A stretch of 64,000 nucleotides of DNA from Saccharothrix longispora. GTDB taxonomy: Bacteria > Actinomycetota > Actinomycetes > Mycobacteriales > Pseudonocardiaceae. Location of the stretch: positions 403,829-467,828 of the forward strand of contig NZ_NSDM01000005.1 of NCBI RefSeq assembly GCF_030852425.1, given 5' to 3'. The position numbers and the translations under genes were made by a program. The notes below the pieces were generated by a model. The model saw nothing but the letters and a program-made list of their open reading frames with translations. It was not told the DNA's origin and made no database searches. Below, piece by piece: positions 36,756-45,985 of this stretch. Each line of letters starts with the position of its first letter. The first letter of the stretch is position 1.

Positions 36756-39191
36756 TCAGCCCAGCAGGCAGAGCAGGGAGCAGGCGGTCGCCGAGGACCA
36801 CGCCGAGTAGGACGGCGGGGTGCCGGCGGGCGAGTTGCGCGGCGTGTAGCTCGCCTTCGCCTCGTTGGTCAGCGGGAACAGGGTCAGCAGGGCGTAGGTG
36901 GAGCAGTGGAAGCGCTTCGTCTCGCCCGGCTGCAGGGTGAAGGTCCCGGCGGCCGTTTCGCACGAGGGCTCGACGTAGTCCACGACGCGCGCGTCGGTGA
37001 TGGCCACCGGCCCCTGGTTGGTCACCGTGATGCGCCAGTACGCGGTCGCGTTGAGCAGGCCCAGCGTGCCCACGGCGGCCTTCTCGGCCCACGGTCCCGA
37101 GCCGTTGGGACCGCAGTGGGACGCGGTCTTCGAGGCGCAGATCTCCTTGTCCGCTGTGACCACCGGCCGGCAGGCCGGTCCCGGCGCGACAGGGACGGTG
37201 ACGGTGTTGGAGGTGAACGCGCCGGTGGTGTCGGTGCCGGTGGCGGTGTTCGACACGTCGGCCACGGCGCAGTCGGTGGCGATCGTGGTGCGGAAGCACA
37301 CCTGCGGCGGGTCGCCGGTGAAGTCCACGGCCAGCCGCGGCCGGCTGCCGCCGCCGAAGTCGGCGCCGCTGTTCAGCACCAATGTGGTGGTGACGGAGAT
37401 CGTCGGGTGCGCGATGGGGGACACACCGCTCAGGTCGACCGTGCCGTCGGGCGCGAAACCCGGGGTGGCCACGGTGGCGCCGTCCTGGTCGACCACGGTC
37501 ACCCGGGACGCGCCGAAGTCGACGTTGCCGGGTGTGACGCCGACGAGCCGCGCGGAACCGTAGCCCTGCACGTGACCGGACGCGCCGTCGCAGTAGAAGT
37601 CACCGGGGGTGAGCGAGACCCGACCGCCGGAGCGCACGCACGGCGACGCACCTGTGAGCGGGTCCATCGAGAACAGCACGCCCGCGTCGCCTAGCCCGAT
37701 CATGCAGCCCGTCGGCACGTCGTAGGTGTAGCCGTAGTCGCGGGTGACACCGCCGTTCACCGTCGGGTGGGTGATCGGGTCGGGCAGGCCCGCGCACGCC
37801 GACGCGGTGGTCCAGTCGTGGCAGATCGCCGCGCCCGCGTACGGGCCGCCCCAGATCGCCAGGTAGCTGCGGACGTGGCCGTCGGGGTCGGTGATCACCT
37901 CGGGGTTGAACGCGATCACGCCCCCGGGCAGCCCGACGGCCGAAGACGGCGCGGGCAGCGCCGAGCCGTCCAGCGCGTAGCAGGTGGTCACGCCCGGTGA
38001 GGAGCCGGTGGTGGTGGAGCAGGCGCCGACCTGCGCGCCCGTGGTGCTGTAGGCGGTGTAGGCGTTGTAGGTGTAGTTGCCCGGTGCGCCGACGGGTCGT
38101 GGCGAGGCCCACCCGGCGCAGGCGGATTCGGTGGCCGGGTCGAAGCAGCCCATGGCCGCCTGGCTGCCGGTGTTGGGCCGTGATGAGGAGGCGAACACCT
38201 TGCCGGCCACGACGGTCATCGCGCCGTAGAACCACGGGTTGCCGGGCTGGTCGCCGCTGGGCGGGACGATCGGCGCGTACGGCTGGCCGGGGCAGGCGGC
38301 ACGGGTGGCGACGGTCCAGCACAGGACCGCGCCCGAGCCGGCCAGGCCGTAGAGGTTGCCGCCGACCTCGACGAAGCCGGCCGTGTTGTTCGCGCCCGAT
38401 ATGCCACCGGGGGTGGACAGGGGCCAGTAGCCGCAGTTCGCCGCAGTGGCCAGGTCGAGGCAGCCGACACCGACCGACGAGGTGGTCGCGGCGGTGTAGA
38501 GGACCTGGGAGGGTGCGGCGGGGTCGCGGAAGTACTGGTGCGCCATCGGACTGCTGATGTCACCGGTCGCGCCGCTGCCCAGCGGGCCGGAGGTGGTGTT
38601 GAGCGGTTGGGGCCACGGCCCGCCCGCGCATGGCTGCCCGGAGGCCAGGTCGACGCACACCACCTTCGGCACCGTCGGGGCCGCGTGGTGGTAGATGTTC
38701 CAGGACTGGAGGGCGCCGGTGGGGGTGCGGTGCAGCAGCGGGGTGAACCCGTCGCCGCCGGTCGCCGTCGTGCTCGCCTGCACGGGCGGGGTCAGCAACC
38801 CGGACAGCGACGTCTCGTCCGGTGCGGTGACGGGGTTCTCGGCGCGCACCGCGACCACGCCCGACGGGGGTTCGGCGCCCTGGAAGGTGCTGCCGTCCGC
38901 GGACCACGACGGCGTCCACCCGGGCGGCACGTCCAGCGAGCCGGTCACGTAGGACTGACCGGCACCCACGGCGTCGGTGATGGTGGCCGACCCGACACCC
39001 GTGCCGTTGTTGTCGTAACCGACGACCCAGGTCGCGGTGGCGCCGTGATCGGCCGGGGCGGACACCCCGACGACGGACTTCGCCAACGTCGACGTCACGG
39101 CGGGCACGGGATCGGCCGCCGCCCCGGGAACCACCAGGACGGCCGCGACGAGCGCGCCCGTCGCCGAGCAGATGACCACACGTCTTCGCAT
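36756..39191 (-). CDS. Large exported DUF11-type protein
   Basis: From ATG 39191 (AGGA 6-9 bases upstream) the protein has 811 residues with a signal peptide (MRRRVVICSATGALVAAV, cleavage after AAA). Residues about 30-135 and 590-800 are DUF11/CARDB-like beta domains (TWVVGYDNNGTGVGSATITDA; YWRITVTNQGPVAITDARV). The centre (about 150-560) is a repeating, possibly propeller-like domain with recurring Cys pairs (VCVDLASGQPC, GCLDLATAANC, GCFDPATESAC, ICHDWTTASAC, each C-x8-10-C). It has no membrane anchor or LPXTG motif, so it is probably released. Surface or matrix role is inferred. Confidence 0.75.
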   Translation of the reverse strand: MRRRVVICSATGALVAAVLVVPGAAADPVPAVTSTLAKSVVGVSAPADHGATATWVVGYDNNGTGVGSATITDAVGAGQSYVTGSLDVPPGWTPSWSADGSTFQGAEPPSGVVAVRAENPVTAPDETSLSGLLTPPVQASTTATGGDGFTPLLHRTPTGALQSWNIYHHAAPTVPKVVCVDLASGQPCAGGPWPQPLNTTSGPLGSGATGDISSPMAHQYFRDPAAPSQVLYTAATTSSVGVGCLDLATAANCGYWPLSTPGGISGANNTAGFVEVGGNLYGLAGSGAVLCWTVATRAACPGQPYAPIVPPSGDQPGNPWFYGAMTVVAGKVFASSSRPNTGSQAAMGCFDPATESACAGWASPRPVGAPGNYTYNAYTAYSTTGAQVGACSTTTGSSPGVTTCYALDGSALPAPSSAVGLPGGVIAFNPEVITDPDGHVRSYLAIWGGPYAGAAICHDWTTASACAGLPDPITHPTVNGGVTRDYGYTYDVPTGCMIGLGDAGVLFSMDPLTGASPCVRSGGRVSLTPGDFYCDGASGHVQGYGSARLVGVTPGNVDFGASRVTVVDQDGATVATPGFAPDGTVDLSGVSPIAHPTISVTTTLVLNSGADFGGGSRPRLAVDFTGDPPQVCFRTTIATDCAVADVSNTATGTDTTGAFTSNTVTVPVAPGPACRPVVTADKEICASKTASHCGPNGSGPWAEKAAVGTLGLLNATAYWRITVTNQGPVAITDARVVDYVEPSCETAAGTFTLQPGETKRFHCSTYALLTLFPLTNEAKASYTPRNSPAGTPPSYSAWSSATACSLLCLLG

Positions 39192-39712
39192 GACGATCCT
39201 CATTTCGCTCTGCCGGAACACCGGTCATCGTTGTCCGGACTCAGGCACGCTAGGGATCTGTGTCGATGGAGAAACGCGGGGTCACCCGCCTGCGGCGCAC
39301 GAGCATCCCAACAGCGCAGCACCCGACGGCCTCCTCCTACCGGCACTGGGTATTCCACGTGAAGGCCGCACGCGGTTTCACCCGGACGTCCCCGAGTTCG
39401 GCGTACCGCGGTCCACCGGGACGCGATGGCGCGGGCCGCTCCCCGCCGCGTCGGACGGCGATGGGGAGGCCGACGGGTGGCAGTGGCGACCACGTGTCAC
39501 CGATCCGGATGGCAAGTGGACAGCCGGCCCCCAGGGGATCGTTCCGGCGGTCCGCAGAGCACCACACGGGCAACGGACGGCCTGCCGCAGGACCGGATGC
39601 GCCCACCGCAGCGGCCCGGGCGGGTTCGCAGCGCTTTGCGTGTCGCGTCCACGTGTACGTTCGCCCGTCGACGGGCATCCGGTCCGGTGTCGACCTCGTG
39701 AAGGCGGTTCGG
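39192..39712. other. No recognisable gene
   Basis: Frames are open by composition only; no start signals or family matches were found. It should contain the promoters of the exported DUF11 protein and the lipid kinase. Confidence 0.4.
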
Positions 39713-40621
39713 GTGGATTCGTGGCGTGACGGGCTTGGTGTGGCGGTGGTCGTTCATCCGGGCGCCGTGGTGGATCACTCCGGATTGCGGGACCTGGTGT
39801 CGCGTGGCGCCCGGGACCGCGGTTGGTGCGAGCCGCGGTGGTTCGAGACCACCCGTGACGACGCCGGGACGGGGGTGACGGCACTCGCCCTGCGGGACCA
39901 CCCGCGGCTGGTCCTGGCGTGTGGTGGGGACGGCACGGTGAACGCGGTGGCCGCCGGGGTGGCGCACACCGGGGTGGCGATGGGCGTGGTGCCGATCGGC
40001 ACGGGCAACCTCGTGGCCAGGAACCTGGGGATCGGCAGCGGGGTGGAGGACGCCGTGACGTCCGCGTTCGACGGGGCGGACCGCCGCGTCGACATGGGCC
40101 TGCTGGACGGACGCCCTTTCGTCGGCATGGGCGGGATCGGTCTGGACGCGGAGATGGTCCGCGACACCTCGCCCAGGATGAAGCGCCTCCTGGGGTGGCC
40201 CGCGTACGTACCGGCGGTCCTCAAGGGTCTCAGGTCGGGCGCCAGTCGGGTGGCTGTCCGGTTGGACGACGGCCCCTGGCTGACCCGACGCGTCCTGGGG
40301 GCGGTCGTCGGCAACATAGGCGCGTTGCAGGGCGGCGTTTCCCTCCTGCCGGAGGCGGACCCCGCCGACGGGCTCCTGGACCTGGCGTTGCTGCGGGACG
40401 TGCGCACCAGGGGGTGGCTCGTCACGGCGGGGCGCCTGATCGGTTCCCGTCGGGTGGACGGGCCGGCGGTGGAGCGGTTCCGGTTCCGACGCCTGGAGTT
40501 GCGCAGCAGTCGCACCAAACCGTTCGAGGTGGACGGGGAGGTCTGCGGGACGACCAGGTCGCTGAAGGTCGAGGTGGACCCCGGAGCGCTCGTCGTCAAG
40601 GTGCCGGAACGCGCTCGGTGA
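39713..40621 (+). CDS. Diacylglycerol kinase / sphingosine-kinase-like lipid kinase
   Basis: GTG 39713 with GAAGG upstream gives 302 residues. The catalytic domain has the nucleotide motif ACGGDGTVN (about residues 66-74) and PIGTGNLVARNLG, and the C-terminal domain has FEVDGE. This DgkB/YegS-like family phosphorylates diacylglycerol or other lipids at the membrane face. It is a standalone gene. Confidence 0.88.
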   Translation: MDSWRDGLGVAVVVHPGAVVDHSGLRDLVSRGARDRGWCEPRWFETTRDDAGTGVTALALRDHPRLVLACGGDGTVNAVAAGVAHTGVAMGVVPIGTGNLVARNLGIGSGVEDAVTSAFDGADRRVDMGLLDGRPFVGMGGIGLDAEMVRDTSPRMKRLLGWPAYVPAVLKGLRSGASRVAVRLDDGPWLTRRVLGAVVGNIGALQGGVSLLPEADPADGLLDLALLRDVRTRGWLVTAGRLIGSRRVDGPAVERFRFRRLELRSSRTKPFEVDGEVCGTTRSLKVEVDPGALVVKVPERAR

Positions 40622-40849
40622 CCACGTGCCGCAGCCGCAGGCGGGGAGTCGCCGGTGCCGCGGCGCGGAGTCGCCGTGCTGCGCCGGACCGGACCACCCG
40701 AGTCCTCGGCGGTGCTCCACGTCGGCGCGCCGTCGACCAGTCCTGCGGCGACCTGATCAACGAGCAGGAACCGCGGCAGCCCGACCGCAGGTCGGAGCAC
40801 GTGGCCGACGTCGGCACCCCCACAGGCACGCGGGCGTAGGCCCTCGGGG

Positions 40850-40940
40850 GTGCGGATCGGCGAGCTGCCCGAGCGCACGGGCGCGAGCCCGCGCTCACTG
40901 CGGTACTACGAAGAGCAGGGCATGCTGAGCAGCTCGACCG
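40850..40940 (+). pseudogene. Truncated MerR-family N-terminus
   Basis: GTG 40850 opens a frame reading RIGELPERTGASPRSLRYYE, a near-perfect MerR winged helix N-terminus, but after LSSS the match ends abruptly. It is the first 30 residues of a lost regulator. The remaining bases from 40622 to 41093 show no gene. Confidence 0.6.
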
Positions 40941-41093
40941 GCAACGACGACTTCCCGAACGGCTCGACGCCGGCGGACAGGACAACGCGGCTCCCCTCCC
41001 GCGGACCACCGGGCCGGGAGCGGGTCGTGCGGGGTGCGGGAGCCCTGCTCGGCCGGTCGTCGGGGGCAGAGGACGTGTCGGCAGGTACGGGGA

Positions 41094-41825
41094 TCAAGCT
41101 GCGAGGACGAAGGAGAGGAAGAATCCCCCGGCCGTGGCGAAGGCGTTGACCGGGCGGCCGTGCTCGAACGCCTCCGGCATCAGGGTGTCGGCCAGTGAGG
41201 CGATCACCGCCCCGCCGGCGAACGACAGCGCCACGGCCAGCACGGCATCGCTCAACCCGCCCGCGACCAGCCTGCCGAGCACCACCGCGGCGGCCAGCAG
41301 CAGCGCGCACACCGCCCACGTCGCGATCACGGCTCCCCTGCCCCGTCCCGCCTCGCGCATGGCGACGGCACCGACCAGCGACTCCGGGAGGTTGGAGAAG
41401 AAGATCGCCACGAGCAGCGTCAACGACACCCCGCTCGCCAGCGACACCCCGAGCGCGAGGTTCTCCGGCACCCCGTCCAGCGTCACTGCGGCCAGCAACG
41501 CGAACCCGACGCCACCGCGGGCACCGGCCTTGGTGACCTCCCGCTGCCCGGGCCCGGAGCGGCCGGTGACGTAGCGGTCCAGGGCGGTGTCCGCGAGCAC
41601 GAACGCCGCTGCCCCTGCCAGCAGGCCCAGCCCGGACCGCACCGCGCCGCCGAGGTGGAACGCCTCCTCGAACAGTTCGAAGGCCAAGGCGGAAATCAAC
41701 GCCCCGCTGGCGAACGCGAGCAGGATTCCGGTGATCCAACGCGGCGGGTGCCACAGCGAGCCGGCGACAGAGCCGATCACCAACGCGCTCGACGCGGCCA
41801 GGCCGTACAGCACTGCGGTGAGCAT
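41094..41825 (-). CDS. ZIP-family divalent metal transporter
   Basis: ATG 41825 gives 243 residues, all membrane. Eight hydrophobic stretches are visible. Helix IV carries VTLDGVPENLALG and helix V carries FFSNLPESLVGA, the metal-binding His/Asp-x-x-Glu region of ZIP proteins (here Asp-Gly-x-x-Glu instead of His). It probably imports Zn2+ or a related ion, or exports it. A His-poor IV motif is typical of the bacterial YchO/ZupT-distant branch. No regulator is intact next to it (a MerR stub is 150 bases away). Confidence 0.8.
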   Translation of the reverse strand: MLTAVLYGLAASSALVIGSVAGSLWHPPRWITGILLAFASGALISALAFELFEEAFHLGGAVRSGLGLLAGAAAFVLADTALDRYVTGRSGPGQREVTKAGARGGVGFALLAAVTLDGVPENLALGVSLASGVSLTLLVAIFFSNLPESLVGAVAMREAGRGRGAVIATWAVCALLLAAAVVLGRLVAGGLSDAVLAVALSFAGGAVIASLADTLMPEAFEHGRPVNAFATAGGFFLSFVLAA

Positions 41826-42254
41826 GACGATGATTCTGAGGGCAGACGGCCACCCGCACCACCCCGGACCGCCGAAGGCGTCACCGCTGTCGACGGCGCC
41901 CCCGTCCACGACGACTGCGTGGTGGCCGAGCCCGACGGCAGCCGGCACGTGCACCGCGGGCGCCGGTCACGACCGACGCCCCGCCGCGGTGCACGACCCG
42001 GCTACCCGCGGCCCGCTCGCACCAGCAGCCGCTGTACCGGCCCCCTGATCGACCGGGTCCGCCGGGTCCTCCGCTCGGTGGTGCGGATCGTCCAACGCCC
42101 ACGACCGCCGTGCTTCACCGTGCCGCCCGGGAGGTGGTGGTCGGACGAAGTCCTGCCCGGATCACCCGACACCGCCACCGCGTCCGCACGGACCTGATCG
42201 GACCGGCGGCCGATCGGTGCTCGCGGTCGGGCGCGCTCGCCGGTCAGGTGGTCG
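41826..42254. other. No recognisable gene
   Basis: Frames are Arg/Pro-rich in all directions and no start signals or family motifs were seen. Confidence 0.4.
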
Positions 42255-43715
42255 TCAGCCGACGATCCACTGCTGGTTGGCCGCGCCGGTGCAGGTCCAC
42301 TGGCGCACTTCCGAACCGGGGGCGGTGCCGAAGTCGTAGTCGTCCAGGCAGAGGCCGCTGTGCCGGTTGACCAGCGTGGTGGTGCCGTTGGTGGTGGTCA
42401 TCCGCCACTGCTGGACCGGCAGGCCGTTGCAGGTCCACTGCTGCACGACCGAACCGGGCGCGGTGGCGAAGTCCTTGTTGTCCAGGCACAGACCGCTGTG
42501 GCCGTTGGCGACGGCGTAGTAGCCGTCACCGACCGGTGTCAGGTACCAGTCCTGCACCGGCAGGTCCGCGCAGGTCCACTGCCGCACCTCCGCGCCCGGC
42601 GTGGTGACCCAGTCGTAGTCGTCCAGGCACAGGTTGCTGTGCCGGTTGCGGATGTGCGCCCGCGTGGTGGTGTCCACCTCGCCGGAGGGACCGGCCAGGA
42701 CGGTGGAGGTGGAGACGGGCACGCCGAGGTCGGGGGTGCCGTCGGCGTTCCAGGAGATCTTCTGCACCCGGGTGGTGCGGGTGGTGCCGCACCCCTGGGA
42801 GGCCGAGGAGTTGGCGTGGTAGGCGATCCAGGTCTCCGTGCCGTCGGGCGAGGTGAAGAACGAGTGGTGGCCGGGGCCGAACACGCCGTTGGCGTCGTTG
42901 CGCTGGAAGATCGGGTTCGGGAACTTGTACCAGGACGCCGCCGACAGCGGGTTGCCGCCGCGGTACTCCAGCATGCCCAGCTTGTAGTTGGGTCCGTTGC
43001 AGTGGCTGCCCGAGTACGTCAGGAACGTCCGGCCACCCCGCTGCAACGCGAACGACCCCTCGTTGACCGCGCCGTCCTGCCGCTCCCACGCCAGGGTCGG
43101 CGCGGAGATCCGGGTCCCGAACGCGGAGGCGGTGTAGGGGTTGGACATCGGCGCGATGTAGAGCGACTGCAGCCCGTCGGCGTGGAAGGCCGAGAAGTGG
43201 AAGTACAGCGCGCCGTTGAGCTTGAGCAGCGCGCCGTCGATCGCCCACCCGTTGTCCGGCATCAGGTTCAGGATGCCCCGGTAGGTGTAAGGGCCGGCCG
43301 GGTCGTTGCCCGCGCTCTCCAGCACGTGGGTGCGGCGCGGAGCACCGGCCAGCTCCACCGAGTAGTACAGGTACCAGCGGTTGCCGACCTGCTCCAGGTG
43401 CGGCGCCCACATCACCGTCCCGCCGGAGCGGAACACCAGCTGCTCCGGCGCGCTGCGCAACCCGGCGATCGTCGACGACCGGCGCATCACGATGTCGGAG
43501 GTCCAGGTGGTGGCGACGTGGTAGTAGTTGCCGTTGAACTGCACCAATGTCGGGTCCGCGCTGTTGGGTGCGGGCACGGCCGGGTTGGTGAACGACGGAC
43601 CGGGCGCGGCTACGGCCTGCGGCTGGCCGATCGGGCCCAGGGTCAGCCCGGCGACGACGGCGGCGACGAACGACATCGCCCACCGGGCCGTTCCTCGACG
43701 TTGAGCGAACAGCAC
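42255..43715 (-). CDS. Secreted GH43 glycosidase with C-terminal ricin-type lectin domain
   Basis: GTG 43715 with GAGGAG eight bases upstream gives 486 residues. A signal peptide (to about AVAAPG, residue 38) is followed by a five-bladed GH43 propeller (about 42-345). It carries the family's catalytic acidic residues: Asp in NSADPTLV (base), Asp in GWAIDGALL and Glu in VNEGSFAL (acid). A ricin B-type beta-trefoil follows (about 355-484) with three repeats ending in QWTC/QQW and the motif HSGLCLDDYDF. It likely removes arabinose or xylose from plant polysaccharide. Upstream LacI-type operators suggest induction by sugar. Confidence 0.9.
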   Translation of the reverse strand: MLFAQRRGTARWAMSFVAAVVAGLTLGPIGQPQAVAAPGPSFTNPAVPAPNSADPTLVQFNGNYYHVATTWTSDIVMRRSSTIAGLRSAPEQLVFRSGGTVMWAPHLEQVGNRWYLYYSVELAGAPRRTHVLESAGNDPAGPYTYRGILNLMPDNGWAIDGALLKLNGALYFHFSAFHADGLQSLYIAPMSNPYTASAFGTRISAPTLAWERQDGAVNEGSFALQRGGRTFLTYSGSHCNGPNYKLGMLEYRGGNPLSAASWYKFPNPIFQRNDANGVFGPGHHSFFTSPDGTETWIAYHANSSASQGCGTTRTTRVQKISWNADGTPDLGVPVSTSTVLAGPSGEVDTTTRAHIRNRHSNLCLDDYDWVTTPGAEVRQWTCADLPVQDWYLTPVGDGYYAVANGHSGLCLDNKDFATAPGSVVQQWTCNGLPVQQWRMTTTNGTTTLVNRHSGLCLDDYDFGTAPGSEVRQWTCTGAANQQWIVG

Positions 43716-43930
43716 GATCACTCCTCACGGTGTACGTGGAACAGGGTTCGGTGGTGGCCGCGGTGCGGCTCCGGGTGGCGCCCCGGTCATGCACGAAGAG
43801 GCCGACCTGACGCCGCACGGCGGTCGACGTGGTTGTTGTCCCTCTGCGTGCCGAGGCGGCCTCGGGTGGTCCGCGGTGCGGCGCGATCGGCGGATTCGCG
43901 GAGGACGACCGTCAGCTGTCCAGCGGCCGA

Positions 43931-44125
43931 TCACCCGGAGGACGCGACGTCCGCGATCCGGCGGGGCGGGTGGTGGTGAACGACCGCCCTGCGCGGTGGT
44001 ACGACGTTCCACTGATCGACCTCACGGCTTCCTCCTTGAAGCGGTGACAAGACGCGGCCTCCGAGCCGGAACGGAACGCCATCGTGGTCCGCGTCGACGA
44101 GCAGCACACCGGTGATGTGCATCAC
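43931..44125 (-). CDS. Possible short leader gene after the LacI-controlled promoter
   Basis: An ATG at 44125 starts a 64-codon frame (MMHITGVLLVDADHDGVPF) only 6 bases after the predicted transcription start at about 44131, so it would be leaderless. Its first 35 residues look natural, the rest less so. A further ribosome-binding site (AAGGAGGAAGCC) lies inside the frame before a GTG at about 44025. It may be a decayed gene or a 5' leader of the GH43 transcript. Confidence 0.3.
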   Translation of the reverse strand: MMHITGVLLVDADHDGVPFRLGGRVLSPLQGGSREVDQWNVVPPRRAVVHHHPPRRIADVASSG

Positions 44126-44133
44126 GTCATTGT

Positions 44134-44167
44134 GTTAACGCTAACAGGTCGAATCGAGCAACTCAAT
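44134..44167 (-). promoter_or_regulatory. Minus-strand promoter with overlapping LacI-type operator
   Basis: Reading leftward, TTGAGT (-35, 44167-44162), 17 bases, then TAGCGT (-10, 44144-44139) fit a housekeeping promoter. The -10 lies inside TGTTAACGCTAACA (44134-44147), a near-perfect LacI-family operator. The promoter points at the GH43-ricin gene, whose start is about 415 bases away. Confidence 0.65.
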
Positions 44168-44231
44168 AGGCAGCTATGACCTTCCTCTGAAGCCTTATGG
44201 CGGTTGCGGTGCGAACACGACTCCTCGAAAA

Positions 44232-44243
44232 GTTAGCGCTAAC
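44232..44243. promoter_or_regulatory. Second LacI-type operator, perfect palindrome
   Basis: GTTAGCGCTAAC is a perfect 12-base palindrome with the same core as the operator 97 bases to the left (centre to centre). Two such sites suggest looping or a divergent target. The only rightward coding sequence is a LysR pseudogene. Confidence 0.65.
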
Positions 44244-44497
44244 ATTTCGTAACACCGTTCGGGACCAGGACAGATGCGCACTTCGTCCGACTTCGCCGGC
44301 ACAGCGCTCAGGCGGCTCGCCTGCTGTACCGGCCCCTTCACCGCACCGCCGGTGATGTCCGCGTGGTCTCGCGACGGGCGGGCACGCACGCGGCGCGGTC
44401 AGCGGTGCTCGCCGCGTTGACGCGTCGGCTCCCGCGTCGAGCCGGCCCGTTCGTCGGACCGGCCGTCGCGGCAGGTGGCCGCGAGCCGGGGGTCGAC

Positions 44498-45330
44498 CTG
44501 AACGTCGGTCGGGCGGCGGCCCGGCTGCATGTCCCAGCCGCCTCTGAGCAGGCGATCCAGCAGCTCGGACGTGAACTCGGCGCGGAGCCGTTCACGCGTT
44601 CCGCGCGGGACGACCTCGACCGGGGCGGGGCACGCGCTGCTGCCGGAGGCACGGGAGGTGCCCGCCCGGGTGGGGGCGCTGCCGTCCCTGGTGTCACAGG
44701 CGGCCGATGCGCGCACCATCACCATCGGAACGCCGGCCGACAGCGTGGACCGCGTGGGCCCCGACCTGATCGACCTGTTCCGCGCCCGTCATCCGGGGGT
44801 GGCGATCCGCGTCGTCGAGGGCGACCTCACCGATCCCACCGCGGGGGTCGTCCTCGGCAGGGTCGACGTGGCGCTCACCCGCGGCCCGTTCCAGGCCTCC
44901 GGTGTCGCGATCGCCGAGATCCGCCGTGATCCGGTCGGGGTCGTCGTCCGCACGACCGGCCCGCCGGCGTCCCTCGACCGGGTCCACGTGGACGACGTGC
45001 GGGACCGGCGCTGGTTCCGCCTCCCCGGCACCGCCGATCCGCTCCGGCGGGACTACTGTCCGGCGGCCGGAGCCCGGTGAACGACGCCGACACCACCGTG
45101 CGGACCGTCCGTGAGCGCATCCCGGCCGTTCTCCGGTCGAACGCGATCGGTCCCGCCCCCTCACGATCAGCGAGTCCCCCGGCATCACCGTCGTCCCGGT
45201 GGACGGCATCGCTCCCAGCCCACTCGTCATCGCTTGGCGCCGCCGCGATCGGAGCGCACTGGTCCACGGTTTCGTGGACATCACCGGAACCGTCGCGGCG
45301 CACGCGGGGGGATCGCGGTTGATCCCCGGT
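44498..45330 (+). pseudogene. LysR-family regulator broken by several frameshifts
   Basis: One LysR protein can be followed across three frames. LNVGRAAARLHVPAASEQAI and QQLGRELGAEPFTRSAR (44498-44610) form the HTH. GHALLPEAREVPARVG and TITIGTPADSVDRVGPDLID with PGVAIRVVEGD (44630-45080) form the linker and first effector lobe. GITVVPVDGIAPSPLVIAWR and SALVHGFVDI (45185-45285) form the second lobe. At least three frame changes are needed, so it is inactive. Confidence 0.7.
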
Positions 45331-45504
45331 CCGGGCGCACCCGGGAGTCCGCCGTCATCGCCTCGTCCTCGTGTTCGAGGTTCCCACCCGACTCGATGTC
45401 GACCTCGAACGCAACGCCTCCCGCGCCCCGCACCGACGGAGCAGTCGGAGAACACCTGCGCGATGGGCCGGCGAGCGGGAGCCCGGTCGCCGTCCCACCG
45501 CTGG

Positions 45505-45930
45505 TCAAGCAGCGGGGTGGGTCAGCGCGAGGACGGCGCAGGACGCGGCCAGGCCCAGGCACAGCGGCGAGTAGTAGCGCCGGTCGAGCCGGGCGAACTC
45601 GGTCGTGCGGCGGGACGACACCAGCAGCCCGGCCGTGCCGCGCAGCAGGAACACGACCGCGACGCCCGCCGCGCCCGCGGCGGGAAGCCAGCGGGGCCCC
45701 GGCACGGCGACCAGTTCGGCGCGGGCGGCGACCAGGTAACCGGCCACGACGAGCAGCACGGCCACGACGAGCGTCACGCCCGGCGTCGGCAGCTTGTCCA
45801 CCGGGACGTCCACCACCCGGCGGGCGAACTCCTCGCGCGTGCGCAGCGGCCACGGCGAGAACATCCACAGCACGTGCAGCGCGCCGATCAGCACCAGCAC
45901 GGCGGCGGTGAGCACGGCCAACACGATCAT
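45505..45930 (-). CDS. DUF3995-family membrane protein
   Basis: ATG 45930 follows AAGGGGGG and gives 141 residues with four predicted membrane helices (about 5-25, 50-70, 83-103, 118-136). The N-terminus ALHVLWMFSPWPL is typical of DUF3995 proteins. It is divergent from a TetR gene with a palindromic operator in the 55-base gap, so it is probably repressed by it, as small membrane proteins next to TetR often are. Function unknown. Confidence 0.8.
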   Translation of the reverse strand: MIVLAVLTAAVLVLIGALHVLWMFSPWPLRTREEFARRVVDVPVDKLPTPGVTLVVAVLLVVAGYLVAARAELVAVPGPRWLPAAGAAGVAVVFLLRGTAGLLVSSRRTTEFARLDRRYYSPLCLGLAASCAVLALTHPAA

Positions 45931-45943
45931 CACGCCCCCCTTT

Positions 45944-45983
45944 CCGTACACCCCTGTACGGTCTTCCGTACAGTACCGTACGG
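45944..45983. promoter_or_regulatory. TetR operator region with perfect inverted repeat
   Basis: CTGTACGG-TCTT-CCGTACAG (45954-45973) is a perfect 8-base inverted repeat. Further CCGTAC units sit at 45944-45949 and 45976-45983, giving four half-sites in 40 bases. The site fills the gap between the divergent DUF3995 and TetR genes. Confidence 0.75.
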
Positions 45984-45985
45984 AG

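Noticed and set aside
40850..41149. A 99-residue MerR regulator
   Set aside because: Only the first 30 residues match MerR; the rest is random-looking and antisense to the ZIP gene.
44338..44697. A minus-strand gene opposite the LysR relic
   Set aside because: The frame is Pro/Arg/Ser-rich, and the plus strand has the LysR pieces.
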